A program made the translations under genes and the position numbers. From the NCBI GenBank assembly GCA_023666975.1, contig JAMPAW010000155.1, forward strand, positions 1 through 7,663: a stretch of 7,663 nucleotides of DNA, written 5' to 3'. Source of the DNA: Clostridium sp. Its GTDB lineage: Bacteria > Bacillota_A > Clostridia > Lachnospirales > Lachnospiraceae. Positions 1-5,814 of the stretch are shown here, in pieces (the stretch's first letter is position 1; every line of letters begins with the position of its first letter). Under the pieces are notes generated by a model that was given only the letters and a program-made list of their open reading frames with translations, was not told where the DNA came from and did not search any database.

Positions 1-999
1 AGGATCCGTTCCCGTATTCTGTTTGAACAGATGCTTGGACGTGCGACCAGATTATGTCCGGAAATCGGCAAAACGCATTTTGAAATTTATGATGCGGTGG
101 GCGTATATAATGCTTTGGAACCCGTTACAAATATGAAACCGGTAGTCGCGAATGCGAATATTACTTTTGAAGAAATAATAGATGGTTTTGATGTGTTGGA
201 AACTAAGGCGCAGAGGCAGAACCAAGTGGATTTGATGATTGCAAAAATCAGACGTCATCAGTCAGGAATGAGCCAAGAGTGTAAAGAGCAGTTTGCGCAG
301 ATAACCGGAATTGAGATAACCGAATATGTAAAGCAATTAAAAAGCATGGATGTGGACGCAGCAGAAAAATTGCTCAGGAAAGACAAATCTGCTTTTCAAT
401 ATGTCAGGCGTATGACGAGACAGCACGGAAAAGCAATCAGTGATGCGGAAGACGAGATCAAGGCACACGAACGGGGATACGGTGACGCAACAAAGCCGGA
501 AGACTATCTGAAAGAATTTCGTGATTTCATAGACACGCATCTCAATGAAATTGCCGCCCTCAAAATTGTTGCAACAAGACCGCAGGATTTGACAAGGCAA
601 TCTTTAAAAGAACTTAAGCTAATATTGGATCGGAACCATTTTAATGAGATGATGCTCAATACCGCATGGAAAAATATGACAAACGAGGATATAGCCGCGG
701 ATATCATCAGTTTTATCAGACAGCGAAGTATCGGGGATGTCCTAATCAGTAAAGACGAAAGGATTCATAGCGCCTTGTCAAAAGTAAAGAAAGCGCATCC
801 GGAACTGACGAAAGTACAGATCGGATGGCTTGACCGCATTGAATCTCAGCTGCTTAAGGAAACAATATTGAACAGGGAAACCTTTGAATCGGCTGCATTT
901 GTAAATAAAGGCGGATATGATGTTGTAAATAAAGCGTTTGGAAACAAGCTGGACGAGTTTATAACAGAAATTAACAATGCTATGTATGTGGCACTGTAA
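1..999 (+). CDS. hsdR: Type I restriction enzyme R subunit (HsdR), C-terminal part, 5'-truncated by window
   Basis: This is the C-terminal 332 residues of the ATP-dependent translocase/endonuclease subunit of a Type I R-M complex. The frame is open from base 1, so the ATG at 31 is an internal Met and not the start. Visible codons 10-17 read QMLGRATR, the arginine-rich helicase motif VI of superfamily 2 motors, followed by an EIYDAVGVYNALEP stretch typical of EcoEI-type HsdR proteins. The rest is a mostly helical, charged C-terminal region matching the position of the EcoEI R C-terminal domain, which contacts the methyltransferase. The nuclease domain and helicase motifs I-V lie upstream of the window. 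The TAA stop at 997-999 sits 18 bp before hsdM, which implies one transcript. Family assignment is firm; the exact subfamily is recognised from sequence style and was not searched. Confidence 0.93.
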   Translation, partial: RIRSRILFEQMLGRATRLCPEIGKTHFEIYDAVGVYNALEPVTNMKPVVANANITFEEIIDGFDVLETKAQRQNQVDLMIAKIRRHQSGMSQECKEQFAQITGIEITEYVKQLKSMDVDAAEKLLRKDKSAFQYVRRMTRQHGKAISDAEDEIKAHERGYGDATKPEDYLKEFRDFIDTHLNEIAALKIVATRPQDLTRQSLKELKLILDRNHFNEMMLNTAWKNMTNEDIAADIISFIRQRSIGDVLISKDERIHSALSKVKKAHPELTKVQIGWLDRIESQLLKETILNRETFESAAFVNKGGYDVVNKAFGNKLDEFITEINNAMYVAL

Positions 1000-1017
1000 A
1001 AGCGGGAGATACAGAAA

Positions 1018-2451
1018 ATGACAAATAATGAAATTGTGGCAAAGTTGTGGAATTTGTGCAATGTACTTCGGGATGACGGCATTACTTATCAGGATTATGT
1101 GACAGAACTTACCTATATTCTTTTCCTGAAAATGGCAAAGGAAACAGGGGCGGAGAAAAATATTCCCGAGGAATACAGATGGGACAAGCTATGTAGTAAA
1201 GACGGTATTGAATTAAAGAAATTTTATGCAACACTTTTGCAGGAATTGGGTGAAAACGGCGGTGGCAAAATTCAGCATATTTATTCCGGCGCGGGCAGCA
1301 AAATTGACGAACCGGCGAATCTGAAAAAAATTATTACAAGCATTGATGACCTTGATTGGTATAGCGCCAAGGAAGAGGGACTCGGAAATCTGTATGAAAG
1401 CCTGTTGGAGAAAAACGGCAACGAGGAAAAATCCGGCGCCGGGCAGTATTTTACGCAGCGCGTTCTTATTGATGTTATGACAGAGCTGACCGCGCCGCAG
1501 CCGGGGGAAAAGTGTAATGACCCTGCGTGCGGTACATACGGATTTATGATTGCGGCTGACAGATATGTGAAGGAGCACACAAACGAGTTATTCGATTTGT
1601 CAGAAGAGGAACAGCACTTTCAAAAATATGAAGCGTTCACAGGTGCGGAACTTGTGCATGAAACGCACCGACTTGCGCTAATGAATTCTATGCTTCACGA
1701 TATTGAAGGAGAAATATATCTTTGCGATACTTTATCTAATCAAGGGAAAGCACTGAAAAATTATGATGTTGTGCTTACAAATCCTCCGTTTGGCACAAAA
1801 AAAGGCGGTGAACGTGCCGGTAGAGATGACCTGACCTATATGACAAGTAATAAACAGCTTAATTTTCTGCAGCATATCTATCGCTCGCTCAATACAGACG
1901 GAAAGGCGAGGGCAGCAGTCGTTCTGCCTGACAATGTATTATTTGCGGATAATGACGGCGAGAAAATCCGTAAGGATTTAATGGAAAAGTGTAATCTTCA
2001 TACCATTCTAAGACTCCCGACAGGTATTTTTTATGCGCAGGGAGTTAAGACAAATGTTCTTTTCTTTCACAGAGGTACGAAAGACAAGGGCAATACAAAA
2101 ACGGTATGGATTTATGATCTTCGTTCTAATATGCCGTCCTTCGGTAAAACAAATCCACTTACAAGAACCCATTTTGATGAATTTGTGGAGTGTTACTGTG
2201 CAGGACATATGGAAGAGCGTAAGGAAACATGGTCCAATGAGAATCCCAACGGACGTTGGAGAAAGTTTGATTACGAGAAGGATATTCTTACAAGAGATAA
2301 AACGAGTTTAGATATTACATGGATTCGCTCCGAAAATGACGCGGATGAAAGGACGCTTGCAGAACTTCTTGCCGAAATAGAAGAAAAGGCTTCAAATATC
2401 AACAGTGCGATTGCTGCGCTTAAAAGCTTGATTGGAGATTTGGAGGAGTAA
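1018..2451 (+). CDS. hsdM: Type I DNA methyltransferase M subunit (HsdM)
   Basis: This 477-aa N6-adenine methyltransferase subunit would form the M2S1 modification enzyme with HsdS and the restriction complex with HsdR. Residues 1-130 are the helical HsdM N-terminal domain. Residues 140-148 are the GAGQYFTQR segment that precedes the catalytic fold. SAM-binding motif I is DPACGTYGF at 168-176, and catalytic motif IV is NPPFGT at 255-260. The C-terminus (about 440-477) is helical with a LAELLAEIEEKA heptad-like run suited to HsdS contact. The ATG at 1018 has a GGGAG Shine-Dalgarno at 1004-1008. Length is normal for the family. Two positions differ from the textbook motifs: Gln instead of the usual Pro in the QYFTPR segment, and Tyr instead of Gly/Phe in motif I. 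The catalytic NPPF is intact, so an active enzyme is expected. Confidence 0.95.
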   Translation: MTNNEIVAKLWNLCNVLRDDGITYQDYVTELTYILFLKMAKETGAEKNIPEEYRWDKLCSKDGIELKKFYATLLQELGENGGGKIQHIYSGAGSKIDEPANLKKIITSIDDLDWYSAKEEGLGNLYESLLEKNGNEEKSGAGQYFTQRVLIDVMTELTAPQPGEKCNDPACGTYGFMIAADRYVKEHTNELFDLSEEEQHFQKYEAFTGAELVHETHRLALMNSMLHDIEGEIYLCDTLSNQGKALKNYDVVLTNPPFGTKKGGERAGRDDLTYMTSNKQLNFLQHIYRSLNTDGKARAAVVLPDNVLFADNDGEKIRKDLMEKCNLHTILRLPTGIFYAQGVKTNVLFFHRGTKDKGNTKTVWIYDLRSNMPSFGKTNPLTRTHFDEFVECYCAGHMEERKETWSNENPNGRWRKFDYEKDILTRDKTSLDITWIRSENDADERTLAELLAEIEEKASNINSAIAALKSLIGDLEE

Positions 2452-2466
2452 AAAAGGATTCAGACA

Positions 2467-2558
2467 AAATAAGCTAACCCCAGGGGCAAAGGAATTCTTG
2501 GTATACACCTACTCTCATTTGAGAACCCAGCCTTAATCCCTCACGAGTTAACTTATTT
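2467..2558. other. Long imperfect hairpin / structured element between hsdM and hsdS
   Basis: The 163-bp gap between hsdM and hsdS1 holds a 92-nt self-complementary element. The outer arms AAATAAGCTAAC (2467-2478) and GTTAACTTATTT (2547-2558) pair at 11 of 12 positions. Inside, AGGG (2482-2485) pairs with CCCT (2538-2541), AAGG (2489-2492) with CCTT (2531-2534), CTTGG (2497-2501) with CCAG (2527-2530, one bulge), and TCTC/GAGA (2513-2524) closes a tetraloop. The nested order suggests one folded RNA, or a cruciform or miniature-transposon-like insert. It has no poly-U tail directly after the stem, so it is not a classical terminator. I see no clear target-site duplication and no integron attC core sequences. 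The rest of the gap is AT-rich, without a convincing promoter. Confidence 0.55.
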
Positions 2559-2614
2559 GTATTATAGCATATACAGGGAAAATGTCAAATATTCATTTAT
2601 AATGGAGAAAAAAT

Positions 2615-4165
2615 ATGGATACGAAAGCATTGAGGCAAAAAATACTTGACTTAGCAATAAGAGGAAAACTTGTTCCGCAGGATCCTAATAATGAACCGGC
2701 TTCTGTTTTGCTGGAAAAAATTCGTTTAGAAAAGCAGCAAATGGTGAAAGACGGGAAATTGAAGGCTAAAGATATTAAGGACGACACAATTATTTTCCGC
2801 GGTGAGGATAATTTGCATTATGAGAAGTTTCAGGACGGAAGAGTGAAATGTATTGAGGATGAGATACCGTTTGAGGTGCCGGAGGGGTGGGAGTGGTGCA
2901 GACTTGGCGCTATATTCATGCATAATACTGGAAAAGCACTTAATTCTACTAATAAATCCGAAGGAGAAAATTTAAAATATATTACAACCTCAAATGTGTA
3001 CTGGAATAGATTTGAGTTGGATTCATTAAAAGAAATGCCCTTTTCCAAAGATGAACTTAATAAGTGTACGGTTGTAAAAGGTGATTTATTAGTATGTGAA
3101 GGTGGTGATATTGGACGGGCTGCAATATGGAATTACGACGAACCCATAAGGATTCAAAATCATATTCATCGATTACGGCCAATAACAGATATTTGTGTCA
3201 AGTTATTTTATTATATTCTTTATTCATATAAATATAGAGGACTGATAAATGGCAAAGGTATTGGTATTCAAGGTCTTTCTTCGAATCAGCTTCATGCTTT
3301 GCTTGTTCCATTACCTCCATGTGATGAACAGTATAATATATGTAAAGTTCTTGATATGTACTCAAATTTAATCGATGATATAGAATGCAAAAAAGAAAGT
3401 TTAATAAAAATTATAACAAGAACAAAAAGTAAAATTCTTGACCTTGCCATCCGTGGCAAACTTGTGCCCCAAGACCCAGACGACGAGCCTGCCTCCGCAT
3501 TGCTTGAGCGGATACGAACTGAAAAAGAGGAACTCATCAAACAAGGCAAAATCAAGCGCGATAAAAAGGAATCTATCATCTTCCATGGTGATGATAACTC
3601 TTATTATCTATCTGGAGACCAAGACCCCGTTACAATTCCCTTTGAAATACCAGATAATTGGGCTTGGAGTACCCTTTACGAAGTATGCGATTACGGAAAT
3701 ACTTGTAATACAAATGCCGATGAAATTTCTAATGATGCATGGATTCTTGACCTGGAAGATATTGAAAAAGGTACTGGTAGAATTCTTTATAGAGCAACCA
3801 ATTCCATGAGGCAAACTACAAGCAACAAGCATAGATTTCAAACCGGCATGGTGCTTTATAGCAGATTGCGCCCATATTTAAATAAAGTTGTTATCGCAGA
3901 TGATGATGGGTACTGTACTTCTGAAATTTTACCTTTGAAATTTATTCCGGATGTTTTACCTGAATATGCACAAATTTTTCTTATGTCCCCATTTTTTGTG
4001 ACGTATGCTACTTTCTGTTCTTACGGGATGAAAATGCCACGTTTAGGAACAAGAGACGGACAACGAGCACTTATCCCGATTCCACCTTATGCTGAGCAAA
4101 TACGCATTATAAATTACATGAAGAAAATCAATATGCAATTAAAAGAAATAATGGATGGATTATAA
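2615..4165 (+). CDS. hsdS: Type I specificity subunit HsdS1, two TRDs, expressed copy behind hsdM
   Basis: This 516-aa DNA-recognition subunit sets the bipartite target of the methyltransferase and restriction enzyme. It has the usual two-fold layout. A conserved helix repeat, KILDLAIRGKLVPQDP, occurs at residues 9-24 and again at 273-288. Each is followed by a short linker ending in an aromatic GWEW or NWAW motif, then a variable TRD. TRD1 is about residues 97-235, ending in PLPPCDEQ before a helical spacer. TRD2 is about residues 332-495, ending in IPPYAEQ plus a C-terminal helix. The ATG at 2615 has a GGAG at 2604-2607. It is the only hsdS here collinear with hsdM, so it should define the active specificity. 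Its conserved blocks are near-identical to inverted copies in hsdS2 while the TRDs are unrelated, the signature of cassette exchange. TRD DNA is visibly more AT-rich than the conserved blocks. Confidence 0.95.
   Translation: MDTKALRQKILDLAIRGKLVPQDPNNEPASVLLEKIRLEKQQMVKDGKLKAKDIKDDTIIFRGEDNLHYEKFQDGRVKCIEDEIPFEVPEGWEWCRLGAIFMHNTGKALNSTNKSEGENLKYITTSNVYWNRFELDSLKEMPFSKDELNKCTVVKGDLLVCEGGDIGRAAIWNYDEPIRIQNHIHRLRPITDICVKLFYYILYSYKYRGLINGKGIGIQGLSSNQLHALLVPLPPCDEQYNICKVLDMYSNLIDDIECKKESLIKIITRTKSKILDLAIRGKLVPQDPDDEPASALLERIRTEKEELIKQGKIKRDKKESIIFHGDDNSYYLSGDQDPVTIPFEIPDNWAWSTLYEVCDYGNTCNTNADEISNDAWILDLEDIEKGTGRILYRATNSMRQTTSNKHRFQTGMVLYSRLRPYLNKVVIADDDGYCTSEILPLKFIPDVLPEYAQIFLMSPFFVTYATFCSYGMKMPRLGTRDGQRALIPIPPYAEQIRIINYMKKINMQLKEIMDGL
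2855..2901 (+). repeat. Inverted repeat A, left copy (TRD1 entry, hsdS1)
   Basis: These 47 bp are identical to the reverse complement of 7617-7663. They encode residues 81-96 of HsdS1 (EDEIPFEVPEGWEWC onward), immediately before TRD1, and identity stops abruptly where TRD1 begins. Because the right copy runs off the window, the repeat may be longer upstream. Recombination here would invert about 4.8 kb and swap TRD1 and everything downstream between hsdS1 and hsdS2, in frame. Confidence 0.93.
3431..3607 (+). repeat. Inverted repeat B, left copy (central conserved region, hsdS1)
   Basis: This 177-bp block matches the reverse complement of 6929-7105 without gaps and with 11 mismatches by my count, including identical runs of 46 bp (3539-3584) and over 40 bp. 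It encodes residues 273-331 of HsdS1, from KILDLAIRG to NSYY. Identity ends at CTCTTATTAT, precisely where TRD2 starts. Inversion between the two copies would exchange TRD2 of hsdS1 with that of hsdS2 and flip the recombinase and toxin-antitoxin genes. Confidence 0.93.
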
Positions 4166-4166
4166 T

Positions 4167-4202
4167 TAACAGCGTGTCAAAAAATTAATTGACACGCTGT
4201 TA
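4167..4202. terminator. Perfect 14-bp hairpin between convergent hsdS1 and recombinase genes
   Basis: Arms 4167-4180 and 4189-4202 are perfect inverted repeats (TAACAGCGTGTCAA and its complement) around an 8-nt AT-only loop. The hairpin begins 2 nt after the hsdS1 TAA and lies 19 bp beyond the recombinase stop, the expected place for a bidirectional intrinsic terminator. The T-run on the plus strand is several bases away (around 4211-4216), so efficiency is uncertain. The 14-8-14 geometry also resembles a tyrosine-recombinase core site, but no second copy exists in the window. Confidence 0.7.
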
Positions 4203-4221
4203 CACTACATATTTTTTGCGT

Positions 4222-5019
4222 CTACCAAGTAACAATTTTATCAATCAGTGCTCTCTGCTCGGTTGCAGTCTTTCTAAGATAAATGCGGGTGGTTTCAATA
4301 CTTTCGTGTCCCATTAAGTCTGCCAGCAAAGCAATGTCGTTATACTTTTCCAAAAAGTTTTTTGCATATAAATGGCGAAATGAATGTGGATAAATTACTG
4401 CTTTATCAAGACCGTACTTATCTGCATAATTTTTAAGCTGTTGTGAAATACCTCTTGCCGTGATTCTTTCTCCATATTTGTTCAGAAAAAGGTATCCGGT
4501 TTGACGGCCAATCTCCAAAATCCATTTTTGTGTTTCTATTTGCAATTTCTTTGGAATGTATAACCTTCTGAGCTTTCCGCCTTTACTGTAAAGGTCGAAA
4601 TATCCAAGATTAACATGCTCTACCTTGATTTTGATAAGTTCGCTCACCCTGGCACCGGTAGCTGCTAAATACCATACAACAAAGTACCATTGCATATTTC
4701 CGTCAGCTCTTAGTTTCTTTTTCAGAAATTGATAGTCAGCATTACTAACTACATTCTCTAGAAAAGACTTTTGCTGAATTTTAACAGCATTGAGCCTAAA
4801 TGTATCTTGATTAAGATAATCAAGGTATTTGTTCATTGCCTGAATTCTTAGATTTACCGTCTTTGGTTTAAAATACTCCATCAAATATCCTTTGTAAGCC
4901 AAAAGATTTTCTTTTGATGGAGAATCATAATTATTGTCAAAATACTCTACTGTCCAGAGATACACAGCTATTGTATGTTCCGACAGATTTTCCTTTCGTA
5001 AATATTCATTAAATGTCAC
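4222..5019 (-). CDS. Tyrosine recombinase / phage-type integrase, likely hsdS invertase
   Basis: This 265-aa site-specific recombinase has an N-terminal SAM-like core-binding domain (residues 1 to about 80, starting TFNEYLRKENLSEHTI) and a C-terminal catalytic domain (about 90-265). The full catalytic set is visible: Arg124 in TGARVSEL, Lys149 in the beta-hairpin SKGGKLRR, His212 and Arg215 in HSFRH, His238 in LMGHES, and nucleophile Tyr247 in TTRIYL. It lacks an arm-binding domain, as in short XerC/D-like invertases. The start is GTG at 5019, supported by GGAGG 9 bp upstream; no better ATG precedes it. It lies between inverted hsdS copies, so it most probably catalyses the TRD-swapping inversions; this role is inferred from position and from known hsdS shufflons. 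A prophage remnant integrase is the alternative, but no phage genes are present. Confidence 0.93.
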   Translation of the reverse strand: MTFNEYLRKENLSEHTIAVYLWTVEYFDNNYDSPSKENLLAYKGYLMEYFKPKTVNLRIQAMNKYLDYLNQDTFRLNAVKIQQKSFLENVVSNADYQFLKKKLRADGNMQWYFVVWYLAATGARVSELIKIKVEHVNLGYFDLYSKGGKLRRLYIPKKLQIETQKWILEIGRQTGYLFLNKYGERITARGISQQLKNYADKYGLDKAVIYPHSFRHLYAKNFLEKYNDIALLADLMGHESIETTRIYLRKTATEQRALIDKIVTW

Positions 5020-5028
5020 AATATTTTA

Positions 5029-5033
5029 CCTCC
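5029..5033 (-). promoter_or_regulatory. Shine-Dalgarno deciding the GTG start of the recombinase
   Basis: On the minus strand GGAGG lies 9 nt before GTG at 5019-5017. This supports initiation at the non-ATG codon. A TATAGT box (complement of 5061-5066) is a possible -10, but no good -35 accompanies it, so the recombinase promoter looks weak. Confidence 0.7.
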
Positions 5034-5127
5034 ATATCTGCGAAATTCCTTGTCTTAGTTACTATAAAACATTTTCACATTATGGAGATACTGTTTGATA
5101 TTACAGCATTTGTCAGTATCATATTTA

Positions 5128-5156
5128 TTGACAGGCGCATACTTATACAGTATAAT
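5128..5156 (+). promoter_or_regulatory. Consensus sigma-A promoter of the toxin-antitoxin operon
   Basis: A perfect TTGACA (5128-5133) and a perfect TATAAT (5151-5156) are separated by 17 bp, the ideal spacing. Transcription would start near 5162-5164, about 40 nt before the antitoxin ATG. The -10 box is embedded in the 17-nt palindrome 5146-5162 (arms TACAGTAT and ATACTGTA), so a bound repressor would block it. It is the strongest promoter I can find in the window. Confidence 0.88.
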
Positions 5157-5189
5157 ACTGTACAGTAAATTGAACAAAATATTGTACAA
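5156..5189. promoter_or_regulatory. YefM-type operator: two palindromes with TGTACA cores
   Basis: TACTGTACAGTA (5156-5167) is a perfect 12-bp palindrome and TTGTACAA (5182-5189) a perfect 8-bp one; both are centred on TGTACA, with centres 24 bp apart. The E. coli yefM-yoeB operator is known to use a long and a short palindrome with TGTACA cores for conditional-cooperative autoregulation, so the same logic is likely. The spacing here is wider than in E. coli. The first palindrome covers the predicted transcription start. Confidence 0.8.
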
Positions 5190-5203
5190 GAAGAGGTGAT
5201 AAT

Positions 5204-5470
5204 ATGTTGGCAATCAATTATTCTACTATGAGAAATAATCTAAAGAATTATTGCGATGAAGCAACTGATAACAATGAAACTGTAATAGTAACCAGAAAGC
5301 AGGAAAAAAATATTGTTATATTAAGTCTGGAAAATTATAATCATCTTGTAAAAGCAGCAAGAAACGCAGAGTATCTTGCCATGATTGATCGCGGATTAGA
5401 ACAACTCCAAGCAGGAAAAGGACAGGAACATGAGCTTATAGAGGTGGACGATGAAGAAATTGTGGAGTGA
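5204..5470 (+). CDS. yefM: Antitoxin of YefM/Phd family
   Basis: This 88-aa antitoxin has an N-terminal Phd/YefM fold (residues 1 to about 60), starting LAINYSTMRNNLKNYCDEA and containing the typical VIVTRKQEKNIVILSLENYNHL strand-helix pattern. That part dimerises and binds operator DNA. An acidic C-terminal tail (about 70-88, ending EVDDEEIVE) would wrap the toxin and neutralise it. The ATG at 5204 has AGAGG at 5192-5196. The gene overlaps the toxin gene by 20 bp, indicating translational coupling. It is expected to repress its own promoter through the TGTACA palindromes. Length and architecture are normal for the family. Confidence 0.92.
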   Translation: MLAINYSTMRNNLKNYCDEATDNNETVIVTRKQEKNIVILSLENYNHLVKAARNAEYLAMIDRGLEQLQAGKGQEHELIEVDDEEIVE

Positions 5471-5711
5471 TAAAGCGTGGGATGATTATCTTGCATGGCA
5501 AACTTTGGATAAGAAAACTCTTAAAAAAGTAAATGAAATCATAAAAGATATTGAAAGAAACGGGGTATCTAAAGGAATAGGAAAACCGGAACCGCTGAAA
5601 TATCGAAAGGCATGGAGCCGACGAATAGATCAAGAGAACCGACTTGTGTATAATATTGACGCAAATGGTTTTTTATGGATTATATCCTGCAAAGGACATT
5701 ATGAAGATTGA
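5451..5711 (+). CDS. yoeB: Toxin of YoeB/Txe family (ribosome-dependent mRNA interferase)
   Basis: This 86-aa RelE-superfamily toxin is close in layout to E. coli YoeB (84 aa). Family landmarks are the start KKLWSDKAWDDYLAWQ, KPEPLK with Glu47, WSRR at 55-58, the QENRLVY segment with Arg64, and C-terminal His83-Tyr84. These correspond to E. coli Glu46, Arg65 and the terminal His83-Tyr84, so catalytic residues appear intact; two extra residues (Glu-Asp) follow. YoeB cleaves mRNA in the ribosomal A site when its antitoxin is degraded. The ATG at 5451 lies inside the antitoxin gene, with a GAGGTGG Shine-Dalgarno just upstream. The stop is only about 37 bp before the silent hsdS cassette, with no obvious terminator between. 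Confidence 0.93.
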   Translation: MKKLWSDKAWDDYLAWQTLDKKTLKKVNEIIKDIERNGVSKGIGKPEPLKYRKAWSRRIDQENRLVYNIDANGFLWIISCKGHYED

Positions 5712-5747
5712 TTTTTAAGAAGATTTTATCATATGTTGAGTAGTTTT

Positions 5748-5814
5748 CTCTTATTATAAGAAGATTAATGGCGAGATTCGCTGTATTGATGATGAAATAA
5801 GGTTTGACATACCA
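5748..5814 (+). repeat. Inverted repeat C, left copy (TRD2 entry of silent cassette)
   Basis: These 67 bp match the reverse complement of 6872-6938 with 3 mismatches by my count. They encode SYYKKINGEIRC through FDIP, the linker before a TRD2. The first 10 bp, CTCTTATTAT, also occur at the end of repeat B in hsdS1 (3598-3607), but hsdS1 then diverges. The left edge of homology marks the boundary of the cassette. Confidence 0.92.

Noticed and set aside
31..999. hsdR starting at ATG 31
   Set aside because: This Met is the M of helicase motif VI (QMLGRATR), and codons from base 1 are in frame.
2467..2558. Integron attC site
   Set aside because: Outer arms AGCTAAC and GTTAACT do not fit the RYYYAAC/GTTRRRY core consensus, and there is no integron-type integrase.
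2598..2603. TATAAT upstream of hsdS1 as a -10 box
   Set aside because: It would place transcription start on the Shine-Dalgarno itself, and no -35 lies at suitable spacing. Probably chance in AT-rich DNA.
3438..3809. 123-aa plus-strand frame inside hsdS1
   Set aside because: It overlaps the conserved central HsdS repeat in another frame and has no initiation signals.
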